Origin: Porphyromonas sp. oral taxon 275
Lineage (GTDB): Bacteria; Bacteroidota; Bacteroidia; Bacteroidales; Porphyromonadaceae
DNA length: 64,000 bases
Reading direction: 5' to 3'
NCBI RefSeq assembly: GCF_018127745.1
Contig: NZ_CP072333.1
Coordinates: 1,612,001-1,676,000 of the forward strand
In this document: in pieces, positions 8,670-18,511 of the stretch
How the letters are laid out: each line of letters starts with the position of its first letter
Numbering within the stretch: the stretch's first letter is position 1
Notes under the pieces: model-generated
Database searches by the model: none
Seen by the model: the letters and a program-made list of their open reading frames with translations, nothing else
What the model was told of the DNA's origin: nothing
Translations under genes and position numbers: made by a program

Positions 8670-9491
8670 ATGAGCCAGCCTAAGGAGGGAGCCCACGAGC
8701 AGCAGCCGCGGCAAGAGCCATCAAGGTCGCGGGAGCAAGCGCTCCCAGTAGGGCAGGCGCCCCAGAGCCGCTCCGCCCTAGGCCGCTGGGCACGACTCAG
8801 CCTTGGCCTCGCCCTAGACCTCCTCTATCCGCGTCCCTGCGCGATCTGCGGGCGGCGCCTAGCCCTCAGCGAGCGCTGCCTCTGCCTCGAGTGCGCCAGC
8901 CGCCTGCCCCGCTACCATGAGGAGCATACCTGCGCCCGCGAGCGCCTCCTCGGCTCGCCCCTCATCCGCAGCCTCTCAGCCCTCTCCATCTACCACCATG
9001 ACGAGGACAGCCACCGCCTGATCACGGCGCTCAAGTACTCAGGCTACCGCGAGCTCGCCCCCTTCATCATCCGCACGGCCCTCAGCGAGGGGCGCCTCCG
9101 CCCCCAGCGGGGCGACATCGACCTCATCCTCCCCGTCCCGATAGAGTCCCAGCGTCTCGCCTACCGCGGCTACAACCAAGCGATGCTGCTGGCCGAGGCG
9201 CTCGCCCAGCACTACGGCTGCCCCGCCCGTGCCGACTACCTAGGGCGCTACCGCGGGAGCCATTCGCAGACCACGCTCCACCGACAGCAGCGTATGCTCA
9301 ATGCCCAGCGCGCCTTCTACCTAACTAAAGCGGCCCTGCAGCAAGGGGTGCTACAGGGCCAGCGTGTCCTCCTGGTGGACGACCTCCTGACGACGGGCTC
9401 GACGCTACACGCCCTCTGCGACCTACTGGAGGAGGCAGGCGTGGCGGAGGTGCACGTCTTCGTCGCCGCGGTGGCTATACGCGCCGTATGA
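8670..9491 (+). CDS. comF: ComF family phosphoribosyltransferase-like protein
   Basis: ComF relatives are needed for DNA uptake in competent bacteria and resemble phosphoribosyltransferases. The 273-aa protein has a Cys-rich zinc ribbon after LLYPRP (CAIC, then CLCLEC) and the PRPP-binding motif VLLVDDLLTTGST near the C-terminus. The first 35 or so residues are Gln/Arg-rich and not typical, so translation may begin further in. It ends in a 17-bp tail-to-tail overlap with pabC. Whether this organism takes up DNA is not shown by the sequence. Confidence 0.9.
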   Translation: MSQPKEGAHEQQPRQEPSRSREQALPVGQAPQSRSALGRWARLSLGLALDLLYPRPCAICGRRLALSERCLCLECASRLPRYHEEHTCARERLLGSPLIRSLSALSIYHHDEDSHRLITALKYSGYRELAPFIIRTALSEGRLRPQRGDIDLILPVPIESQRLAYRGYNQAMLLAEALAQHYGCPARADYLGRYRGSHSQTTLHRQQRMLNAQRAFYLTKAALQQGVLQGQRVLLVDDLLTTGSTLHALCDLLEEAGVAEVHVFVAAVAIRAV

Positions 9492-10134
9492 CGAGCTCGG
9501 GCGGCGGGAGAAGCGGTGCCGCCTCCAGCGGCATCATCGCATTGATCAGATAGACGCCCCGGCAGGCCGAGAGGTCGGCCACCCCCAGCGGCGCGGTACT
9601 GATCCGCCCCGCCTCGAGGAGCCTCCTGCGCTCCGTCCCCTCCAGCAGCGGGCGCTCGGGCGTCCTATAGCCCGCCGCCGTCCACAGCACGATATTGGTA
9701 TAGCTCGTGTCGCTTAGGCTCCCATCAGGGCGCACGAAGAGCGGTAGCTCCCCCTGCTGCAGCTCCGCCTGCACGGCCTCGAAGAAGCTGCGATCGGCAT
9801 ACTTATAGCTGTAGTCGAAGCCCTCAGGCAGTTCCCAGAGTACGAGCCGCTCCAGCCTGCGAGGCACGTAGGCGAGGCAGCGCAGCTCCTGCACCCCCTC
9901 GCGGTCGTAGCTATAGCTCAGGCGGTAGAGTTGCTCGGCGCGATAGCCCTCCCCTAGCTCTGCTCTAAGACGCGCCACGAGGCGCTCGTGGACAAGCTCC
10001 TCCAGGAGCGGATGCCCCTCGGGCGCCGCCCCAGCATGAAGCAGCGTACGGCGCACCCGATCGCGGTGTAGCTCGAGGGCATGCGCCTCCTCGCCCCGCA
10101 GCCCTAGGGTCTCGAGGTAGCGGCAAGGGGGCAT
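9475..10134 (-). CDS. pabC: Aminotransferase class IV, probable 4-amino-4-deoxychorismate lyase (PabC-like)
   Basis: Expected to release p-aminobenzoate and pyruvate from aminodeoxychorismate for folate synthesis, using PLP. Seen: a candidate PLP lysine in SYKYADRSFFEAV, and the cofactor-contact segment SDTSYTNIVLW, both typical of fold-type IV enzymes. The ATG at 10134 gives 219 aa; the frame extends upstream only to a TTG with no conserved sequence. It lies 130 bp downstream of pabB. The gap contains a weak -7-like TACCTCTG (minus, 10236-10243), so it may also be transcribed separately. A branched-chain type aminotransferase is less likely given the pabB neighbour. Confidence 0.8.
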   Translation of the reverse strand: MPPCRYLETLGLRGEEAHALELHRDRVRRTLLHAGAAPEGHPLLEELVHERLVARLRAELGEGYRAEQLYRLSYSYDREGVQELRCLAYVPRRLERLVLWELPEGFDYSYKYADRSFFEAVQAELQQGELPLFVRPDGSLSDTSYTNIVLWTAAGYRTPERPLLEGTERRRLLEAGRISTAPLGVADLSACRGVYLINAMMPLEAAPLLPPPELVIRRV

Positions 10135-10264
10135 CGGGGAAGTTAGTTCGTCTGTAGGCAAGGCTTGGCTAGGCTAAGGGGAGACTTCGACGCATAGGGC
10201 TGGTGAGCGCTCCGATCTTTGCGGGGCAAGGGGAGCAGAGGTAAGAGGAGCCTGGGACACAGGC

Positions 10265-11263
10265 CTACTGTGGGATGTAGATCTTCTGCAGGCATTCGCG
10301 CCACTCGTCCTCGGCCTGGCTGTTGATGGTGATGCCGCCGCCCGAGCGGTAGTAGTAGCGCCTCGTCTCCGCCTCGTACTCGAGGTAGCGAATGAGGACG
10401 GCTGTATCCAGGTGCTCCCCATCGAAGTAACCCCACACCCCCGTATAGAAGCCGCGAGGCGCGCCCTCGGCGCTACGGATGAGCTCCAGCGTCGCCCCCT
10501 TGGGCGCGCCACTGATGGAGCCCGCAGGCAGGAGCTCCAGCAGAAGATCCCCCAGCCTCAGCGCACTGCGGTCAATGTGCCCGACGACCTCCGAGCTCAT
10601 CTGCAGCAGCGGCCCGCGCGAGGTCGTGAGCTCGGTGAGGTACTTGAAGCGCTCGACCCGCACCCGCTCGGCCACACGGCTCAGGTCATTGCGCATCAGG
10701 TCGACGATGGTATGGTGCTCGCAGCTCTCCTTATAGTCCGAGTGTAGGCGCTCCGCTGCATCAGGCAGGCGGGCGTCGATCGTGCCCTTCATCGGATAGG
10801 TACTGAGACGCTCGCCCTCGAGGCGCACGAAGCACTCGGGGGAGAAGGAGACGAAGCGCCCAGGCACGAGGAGGCGGTAGTCCGCACGGCTCGTGACGTA
10901 GACTTCCTCCAGCGTGGCCTCGAGCTCGACGGGCGTCCTAAGCGCTAGGTTCACGAGGAAGCTATCCCCGTACATCAGTCCTCTGTGTACCTTCGCGAAG
11001 CGCTCGCGGTAACGCTCCAGTGGCTCTACCGTCGGGACGAGGTCAAGCCTAGGGCGCCGAGGGACGGCAGGGCTCGCCGTGCTGTAGCCTGGCAGGGAGA
11101 AGAAGTAGCGCGGCTCGGGCTGCTCCAAGGGACGCAACTCGAAGAGCGCCTCCCGCAGCTCGAAGTCCAGGGCAAAGAAGAAGGCCTCACCGCGTAGCGA
11201 GGCCTCATTCATCTGCTCCAGCACCTGGGCGACCTGGGGCGAGGGCACAAGGAGGGCGCTCAT
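10265..11263 (-). CDS. pabB: Aminodeoxychorismate synthase component I (PabB), chorismate-binding enzyme
   Basis: Adds ammonia to chorismate to make 4-amino-4-deoxychorismate, the precursor of p-aminobenzoate. The 332-aa protein is the catalytic half of the family, with the conserved HHTIVDLMRNDLSRVA, SGAPKGATLELI and FYTGVWGYFDG blocks. It lacks most of the N-terminal region found in the longer E. coli protein, as is common in Bacteroidota. No glutamine amidotransferase subunit (PabA) is nearby. Its ATG overlaps the cvfB stop by four bases. Pairing with pabC favours the folate role over isochorismate or anthranilate synthesis. Confidence 0.9.
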   Translation of the reverse strand: MSALLVPSPQVAQVLEQMNEASLRGEAFFFALDFELREALFELRPLEQPEPRYFFSLPGYSTASPAVPRRPRLDLVPTVEPLERYRERFAKVHRGLMYGDSFLVNLALRTPVELEATLEEVYVTSRADYRLLVPGRFVSFSPECFVRLEGERLSTYPMKGTIDARLPDAAERLHSDYKESCEHHTIVDLMRNDLSRVAERVRVERFKYLTELTTSRGPLLQMSSEVVGHIDRSALRLGDLLLELLPAGSISGAPKGATLELIRSAEGAPRGFYTGVWGYFDGEHLDTAVLIRYLEYEAETRRYYYRSGGGITINSQAEDEWRECLQKIYIPQ

Positions 11264-12129
11264 CGCTTACCCTCCTTGCTGAGGCGTACCGACGTAGGGC
11301 TTAGCTCGATGCGGCGTGCCTTGTAGAGCGCCCCTAGAGTCATCTTGAAGGTCTTCTTACTCATGCCCGTCTGCCGCAGGATCTCCTCGGCAGGGCTCTT
11401 ATCCCCGAGGGTCAGCTGTCCGCCTGCCTGCTCCAGCAGCTCCAGGAGCCGCTCCTGAGCGCCGTCCACCTTGGCATAGCCCACAGGACGCAGCGATAGA
11501 TCGACCTTATTATCCTCTCGTACCCGCACCACGTAGGCCTCGAGCTGCTCGCCACGGCGAAGCATGCGCGGGGCCGCATCTGTATAGACGAAGCCCCAGT
11601 GCTGCCCCTCAATGACGCAGCGGTAGCCCTCCTCGTGCTGCTCGGTGACGATGCAGTGCACCAGCGAGCCGGGGGCGTAGTCCGCAGGGCTACCGCCGAG
11701 GTGCTTGGAGAGGCGTGCCGAGCCGACGATCTTCCCACTCATCTGGTCGACGTAGAGATAGACGGCGTAGCTGTAGCCGAGGAGCATCTTGCTGCTCTGC
11801 TCACGGAAGGGGACGAAGAGATCACGGTGTATGCCCCACTCCATGAAGGCTCCCGCCTCGGATACGCTGGCGCAGCGGAGGAAGGCCACCTCGCCCACCT
11901 GGGCCAGCGGGCGCAGCGTCGTGGCGATGAGGCGCCCTTCATTGTCGTGGTAGACGAAGACCTCTACCTCATCCCCCACCTTTGCATCCTTGGGCAGATA
12001 CCTAAGCGGCAGGAGGATATCCTGTATCCCGCCATCGAGGTAGGCGCCTATGGAGACAAGGCGTAGGATGGGCAGGCGCTGCACGCGCCCGAGCTGATAG
12101 GTCTTCAGCGCTTGGGGCTCACTATTCAT
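11260..12129 (-). CDS. S1-domain RNA-binding protein of the CvfB/YitL family
   Basis: The family comprises tandem S1-like RNA-binding domains plus a C-terminal winged helix; the Staphylococcus member CvfB affects virulence gene expression. In this 289-aa protein S1-like repeats run from about 8 to 225 (LVSIGAYLDGG, FMEWGIHRDLFVPF, GFVYTDA), and a winged-helix tail holds SPAEEILRQTGMSKKTFKMTLGALYK. It is in the tsaD-to-pabC transcription unit, four bases after the PDZ gene and overlapping pabB. Its RNA targets cannot be read from the sequence. Confidence 0.85.
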   Translation of the reverse strand: MNSEPQALKTYQLGRVQRLPILRLVSIGAYLDGGIQDILLPLRYLPKDAKVGDEVEVFVYHDNEGRLIATTLRPLAQVGEVAFLRCASVSEAGAFMEWGIHRDLFVPFREQSSKMLLGYSYAVYLYVDQMSGKIVGSARLSKHLGGSPADYAPGSLVHCIVTEQHEEGYRCVIEGQHWGFVYTDAAPRMLRRGEQLEAYVVRVREDNKVDLSLRPVGYAKVDGAQERLLELLEQAGGQLTLGDKSPAEEILRQTGMSKKTFKMTLGALYKARRIELSPTSVRLSKEGKR

Positions 12130-12133
12130 CTAA

Positions 12134-13534
12134 CTATTGATCTAAGGGAATGAGGGTAGACTCCTGTCGCAGCTCGGGCTGCAGCTGGAGCGTGTAGCGC
12201 TCGCCCGAGCGCTCGATCTCTAGGGTCAGCAGGCCTCCCCGATCCTCGCTCACATAGGGGCGGAAGGCAAAGAGGTAGCTGTAGGGCTGGCTGGCGAAGG
12301 CCTTACGTAGCGCGCCGTAGGCCTTGGGGCTCCAGTAGCCGAAGGGCCCTGCCTCACGGTAGCTCTCGGTCTCACGCACGAAGCGGCGATGCTCCTCGGA
12401 GAGGTGCGTGAGGTCGGTGTCGCCTAGCGTGTGGCCGTTGATCGCGAGGATGCGATCCCCTGGCTGCAGGCCTGTCGCGAAGGCGGGCGAAGCCTCCTCT
12501 ACCTCCACCACACACCCTAGATCCTGGAGCGCGTAGTGCAGCCCCGTATAGAGGTAGCGGGAGCGGCGGGCCGTGAAGTGCTGGCGGCTGCCACTAGGGG
12601 CGAAGGGGAAGGGGCGCAGCATCACGGGCAGGGTGTAGCGGGCAAAGTCCTTGAGCGTCATCGGCTCACTCAGCCCCTCGCGCGTCTCGGCCAGCCATAC
12701 GGGGCGCTGCGGATCGGTGGGGCGCGTCATCTGCACGCTGAGCTTGACCTGATAGCTGCCCTCGTCGGGCCCAGCCTCGGGGATGATGGGCAGGAGCTGT
12801 ACGCGCTCCTCCTCGGGGTGGTAGCGTAGGCTCTGGGCGGGCTTGGCAGCATCGAGGCGCGGGCTCGCCGTAGGCTGCAGCTCGTAGTAGCACTCGATGA
12901 TGAGGTCGGGCGCAGCCTTGTCCTCCTGCAGTCCGAGGGCCTGCAGCTGGCGGGCGATCATGCTGTAGAGGGCATCGTCCAGCTCCCTATTCTGTTCGCT
13001 GGAGGGCGCGAAGGCATAGCGACGCACCGTAGCGAAGTCAAAGCCCGGCTGCACCTGGTAGCTCAGCTGATAGCTCAGCGGCCACTCCGCCTGGTCCTCG
13101 GGGCTGTAGGCGGCATAGGCACGTGCCAGCTCACGCTCGGTACGCGCCGCACGACTCTTCGCCTCAGGGATGAGGAGCAGGGTCTCAGGCTTAGGCTGCC
13201 CGAGGCGGCGCAGCGTCACGAGGTGCTTCCCCGTGGGGCGCTGCAGCAGTTCGTCTACCTCGCGGGCACTAAGCCCCGCAGTCCCCACCCCATCAATACT
13301 AAGTAAGAGGTCACCGACCCGAAGGCCAGCGCGTGTCGCGGGGCTCTCGGGCTGTAGGGCCGTGATGCGTGCGGCGCCCTGCCCCCAGCTCGTGGGGCTG
13401 GTGGGGCGCTGCTCCAGACCGAGGCGATAGACGAGCTCGGGCTGCTGGGCGCTGAGGACGCTGGGGCTGCCGAGGGCGAGGAGTGCTGAGGTGAGGCTAA
13501 GGATGAGGGGAGAGAGGATACGATACTTCTTCAT
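12134..13534 (-). CDS. Secreted PDZ - DUF4136-like - PDZ protein of unknown function
   Basis: The 466-aa protein has a cleavable signal peptide (1-29, ending VLSAQQ). A first PDZ domain (about 35-115) contains AGLRVGDLLLSIDGVG. A middle domain resembles DUF4136 (about 155-320), with the DFATVRRYAFA and APDLIIECYYELQ segments usual for that family. A second PDZ (about 335-460) contains ATGLQPGDRILAINGH and is split by a roughly 55-residue insertion. No protease catalytic residues are visible, so it is probably a periplasmic or outer-membrane scaffold rather than an enzyme. It lies six bases after pncC and four before cvfB in one transcription unit. Confidence 0.75.
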   Translation of the reverse strand: MKKYRILSPLILSLTSALLALGSPSVLSAQQPELVYRLGLEQRPTSPTSWGQGAARITALQPESPATRAGLRVGDLLLSIDGVGTAGLSAREVDELLQRPTGKHLVTLRRLGQPKPETLLLIPEAKSRAARTERELARAYAAYSPEDQAEWPLSYQLSYQVQPGFDFATVRRYAFAPSSEQNRELDDALYSMIARQLQALGLQEDKAAPDLIIECYYELQPTASPRLDAAKPAQSLRYHPEEERVQLLPIIPEAGPDEGSYQVKLSVQMTRPTDPQRPVWLAETREGLSEPMTLKDFARYTLPVMLRPFPFAPSGSRQHFTARRSRYLYTGLHYALQDLGCVVEVEEASPAFATGLQPGDRILAINGHTLGDTDLTHLSEEHRRFVRETESYREAGPFGYWSPKAYGALRKAFASQPYSYLFAFRPYVSEDRGGLLTLEIERSGERYTLQLQPELRQESTLIPLDQ

Positions 13535-13540
13535 ACCATA

Positions 13541-14062
13541 TTAGTAGTAGATCGTCGCGTCGGACGTGTCGGAGGTGATGAGGCTGTAGGCGAGCTGGTG
13601 CATCGCCTCTACGGCGGCCTCGATATTGGCGGTGCGATCGCCGTCTAGGTGCAGGCAGAGCGAGACCTCACGCGGGGAGCCCTTGGGGCGTCGTAGCCAG
13701 GCGCCGAGGCAGATCATCCCTACGGGGTGGGTCTCGTCGGCTCCTGTGGGGCCTGCCAGACCCGTAGTACCGAGCCCGAGGTCGGCGCCGAGTCGCTCGG
13801 CAGCGCCGCGGGCCATAGCGCGGGCGACCTCCTCACTGACGACATGGCGCTCGGCGATGAGGCGCTCGGGCACCCCGAGGAGGCTGACCTTGAGCTCGGG
13901 ATGATAGGCGAGGATGCCTCCACGTAGCCAGCCCGAGGCACCCGCGGGTGCGCCTAGGCTAGCTGCTACACGACCTAGCGTGCAGCTCTCGCCCGTGGCG
14001 ACGGTCAGCTGCTGACGCTCCAGCTCCTCACGGAGTCTCTGGAGCACGGATTCCTGTCCCAT
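13541..14062 (-). CDS. pncC: Nicotinamide-nucleotide amidohydrolase PncC / CinA C-terminal domain protein
   Basis: Stand-alone CinA C-terminal domain that deamidates nicotinamide mononucleotide to nicotinate mononucleotide, recycling NAD. The 173-aa length matches the single-domain form. Diagnostic blocks are VATGESCTLGRVAASL with the catalytic Ser, GGILAYHPELK, and LAGPTGADETHPVG. There is no N-terminal molybdopterin-binding-like (COG1058) domain. It lies 43 bp after tsaD and six before the PDZ gene. Confidence 0.9.
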   Translation of the reverse strand: MGQESVLQRLREELERQQLTVATGESCTLGRVAASLGAPAGASGWLRGGILAYHPELKVSLLGVPERLIAERHVVSEEVARAMARGAAERLGADLGLGTTGLAGPTGADETHPVGMICLGAWLRRPKGSPREVSLCLHLDGDRTANIEAAVEAMHQLAYSLITSDTSDATIYY

Positions 14063-14105
14063 AGTTGTAGTCTCTTTAGCTGTAAGGTAGCCACCCCTGG
14101 AGCGG

Positions 14106-15131
14106 CTACATGGTCACGCGGGCGAAGGGCACGGCATCAAGCTCCGTACGCTTGCCCTCTAGGTAGCTGAAGTACCCGTTCATCGCCACCATCGCAGCAT
14201 TGTCTGTGGTGTAGGCGAACTTCGGGATGAAGATCTCCCAGCCGTAGCGGCAGGCATGATCCTCGAAGGCAGCACGCAGCCCCGTATTGGCCGAGACGCC
14301 CCCGGCGACGGCAACCTGGCGTATGCCGAGGTCCTTGGCTGCGGCACGTAGTTTCTTCATCAAGATATCGATGACGGTGGCCTGGAGCGAGGCGCAGAGG
14401 TCGGCCTTGCGCTCCTCGATAAAGTTGGGGTTCTCCGCGAGCGCATCCCTCAGCGTGTAGAGGAAGGAGGTCTTGAGCCCGCTGAAGCTATAGTCATAGC
14501 CTGGGATGTTGGGCTTGCTGAAGGCGAAGGCCTTGGGATCGCCCTCATTCGCCAGGCGATTGACGACGGGGCCTCCGGGGTAGCCCAGGCCCATGACCTT
14601 GGCGCACTTATCGAAGGCCTCACCCGCCGCATCGTCTATAGTCTGCCCGATGATCTCCATATCGGAGGCCGAGCGCACGAGGATGATCTGCGAGTTGCCC
14701 CCCGAGACCAAGAGGCAGAGGAAGGGGAAGCTGGGGCTACGATGCTCCTCGCCCTCCTCCTCGATGAAGTGCGCCAGCACGTGGGCATGCAGGTGGTTGA
14801 CCTCGACCATGGGGATACCGAGGGAGAGGCTGAGCCCCTTGGCAAAGTTGGTCCCCACCAGCAGCGAGCCCAGCAGTCCGGGGCCGCGGGTGAAGGCGAT
14901 GGCATCGAGCTCATCGGGGCGAATGCCCGCGCGACGTATCGCCTCGCTGACGACGGGGACGATGTTCTGCTCGTGGGCACGGGAGGCGAGCTCGGGCACG
15001 ACGCCGCCGTAGGCCGCATGTACGGCCTGCGAGGCGATGACATTGCTCAGCAGCTGACGGCCGCGCAGTACGGCCGCCGAGGTGTCGTCGCAGGAGCTCT
15101 CTATACCTAATATAATGGGTTCTTCTTTCAT
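14106..15131 (-). CDS. tsaD: tRNA N6-adenosine threonylcarbamoyltransferase TsaD
   Basis: Transfers the threonylcarbamoyl group to A37 of ANN-decoding tRNAs, as part of the TsaB-TsaD-TsaE complex. The 341-aa protein carries the ASKHA-fold signature GIESSCDDTSAAV (about 9-21), the metal-binding HLHAH (H113 and H117), a glycine-rich GGNSQIILV and the C-terminal SANTGLRAAF. It is the first gene of a six-gene minus-strand unit that also holds pncC, the PDZ protein, cvfB, pabB and pabC. Confidence 0.96.
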   Translation of the reverse strand: MKEEPIILGIESSCDDTSAAVLRGRQLLSNVIASQAVHAAYGGVVPELASRAHEQNIVPVVSEAIRRAGIRPDELDAIAFTRGPGLLGSLLVGTNFAKGLSLSLGIPMVEVNHLHAHVLAHFIEEEGEEHRSPSFPFLCLLVSGGNSQIILVRSASDMEIIGQTIDDAAGEAFDKCAKVMGLGYPGGPVVNRLANEGDPKAFAFSKPNIPGYDYSFSGLKTSFLYTLRDALAENPNFIEERKADLCASLQATVIDILMKKLRAAAKDLGIRQVAVAGGVSANTGLRAAFEDHACRYGWEIFIPKFAYTTDNAAMVAMNGYFSYLEGKRTELDAVPFARVTM

Positions 15132-15168
15132 TACTGTCTTACACTACCAGCACTCAGCTGGGATTACA

Positions 15169-15176
15169 CAAAAATA
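15169..15176 (-). promoter_or_regulatory. Promoter of the tsaD operon
   Basis: TATTTTTG on the minus strand matches the -7 consensus and leaves a leader of about 33 nt before the tsaD ATG. No convincing -33 box is seen. Confidence 0.55.
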
Positions 15177-15255
15177 CGATAATATCCGCGTACACGAGAC
15201 GGGCTACGCTGCTCGCCCGAGGGGGCTTCCTCGCCGAGTGAGCGCGGCAGCTCCG

Positions 15256-15389
15256 TCCCCCCTTATCCCTCAGCCTTTGTCACCGATATCCCTCAGCTCG
15301 TCCACTGATATCCCTTAGCCTAGCCGACTGGCATCCCTCAGCCGCTCGATGGGTATCCCTCAGCTGCCTCAGGGATGTCGGTCAGCCTA
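15256..15389 (+). repeat. 22-bp palindromic repeat array B (6 units)
   Basis: Cores start at 15262, 15285, 15307, 15330, 15352 and 15374, with spacings of 22 or 23 bp. Most read TATCCCTCAG or TATCCCTTAG; the last (GATGTCGGTCA) is degenerate. A run of C (CCGTCCCCCC) lies just upstream. The array is between the divergent tsaD and ftsH promoters. The rest of the gap (15390-15560) is GC-rich with no gene I can support. Confidence 0.88.
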
Positions 15390-15564
15390 GCCCCAGCATG
15401 GGCTCCGCACACGCGCTGCCCGTCGAGAGCCCCGCCCCACAGTGCTCACAGAGGCAGCCAAGGGCGGCACAAGGCACCCACCGAGGAGGCAGAGAGCGAG
15501 CCCCCGAAGCCTCGGCCAGCGGCCTCAGAGCTGACAGGGGCAACCGGGATGGCATGTTTTTTGT

Positions 15565-15572
15565 TACCTTTA
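15565..15572 (+). promoter_or_regulatory. Probable ftsH promoter
   Basis: TACCTTTA, one base off the TAnnTTTG -7 consensus, lies 55 bp upstream of the ftsH ATG in an A/T-rich patch. No -33 element is evident. Confidence 0.4.
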
Positions 15573-15627
15573 CATCTAGTGCTATCCGCGCCAGGATAGC
15601 CGTGCAGATAGCAAACAACGAATAGAC

Positions 15628-17661
<2,034 letters not shown>

Positions 17662-17683
17662 CCCTCACCTACTATATTGATCT

Positions 17684-18511
17684 ATGAGCAATCTAGTCAA
17701 GCGCACCATCTTCGGCGCCCTCTACGCAGCCCTCATCCTAGCGGCGCTCCTCCTAGGGAGTAGCTCGCTCTACCTGGCCGTCTTCGGCGTCCTGGTCTTC
17801 CTGGCGAACTGGGAGTTCTCCAACCTCGTATCCACGCACCGCATCTACCCCCTGCGTCGCATCACCGACGCCGTGGCTGCGGTCTACCTCTTCTGGACGA
17901 CGCAGTGCATCGCCACCGAGGGCCTCGGGGCGACGATCTACCTGCTGCCCTACGCTGCCTTCCTCCTCTACTCGCTGGTGCGCAGCCTCTACAGCGAGCG
18001 CGAGCTCATGCCGGGCGACCTGGCGAAGGTCATCTTCGGGCAGATCTATACGGGCGGCTTCCTCAGCATCGCCCACCTGCTGCACAGCTCACAGATGAGC
18101 AGCGGCTACAGCCTGCTCTTCCTCGCCTTCATCGCCATCTGGGTCAATGACTCGGGCGCCTACCTGGCGGGCTCGCAGCTGGGACGGCACAAGCTCTTCC
18201 CCAGCCTATCGCCGAACAAGAGCTGGGAGGGCTTCGTCGGCGGCTTCATCGCCTCCGTCCTCGTCTCCTACTTCCTCATGGAGGGCAGCCTCCTCGGACT
18301 CGTCTACGGCGCTGTGATCTCGGTGGCAGCCACCTGGGGCGACCTCTTCGAGTCGATGCTCAAGCGTAAGGCGGGCGTCAAGGACTCGGGTAAGGTGATC
18401 CCGGGGCACGGCGGTATCCTCGACCGCATCGATAGTCTGCTCTTCGTCCTGCCCTTCCTGGCCTTCGTCGAGTGGATCATCTACGTCTATCAGCACCTAC
18501 ATCTGAGCTAA
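17684..18511 (+). CDS. cdsA: Phosphatidate cytidylyltransferase CdsA
   Basis: Makes CDP-diacylglycerol from phosphatidate and CTP, the branch-point step of phospholipid synthesis, in the inner membrane. The 275-aa protein is strongly hydrophobic with several membrane helices. It has the conserved cytosolic SPNKSWEGFVGG block and the C-terminal signature KRKAGVKDSGKVIPGHGG followed by DRID. It starts 22 bp after ftsH. Its TAA stop shares one base with the next gene's ATG. Confidence 0.95.
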   Translation: MSNLVKRTIFGALYAALILAALLLGSSSLYLAVFGVLVFLANWEFSNLVSTHRIYPLRRITDAVAAVYLFWTTQCIATEGLGATIYLLPYAAFLLYSLVRSLYSERELMPGDLAKVIFGQIYTGGFLSIAHLLHSSQMSSGYSLLFLAFIAIWVNDSGAYLAGSQLGRHKLFPSLSPNKSWEGFVGGFIASVLVSYFLMEGSLLGLVYGAVISVAATWGDLFESMLKRKAGVKDSGKVIPGHGGILDRIDSLLFVLPFLAFVEWIIYVYQHLHLS

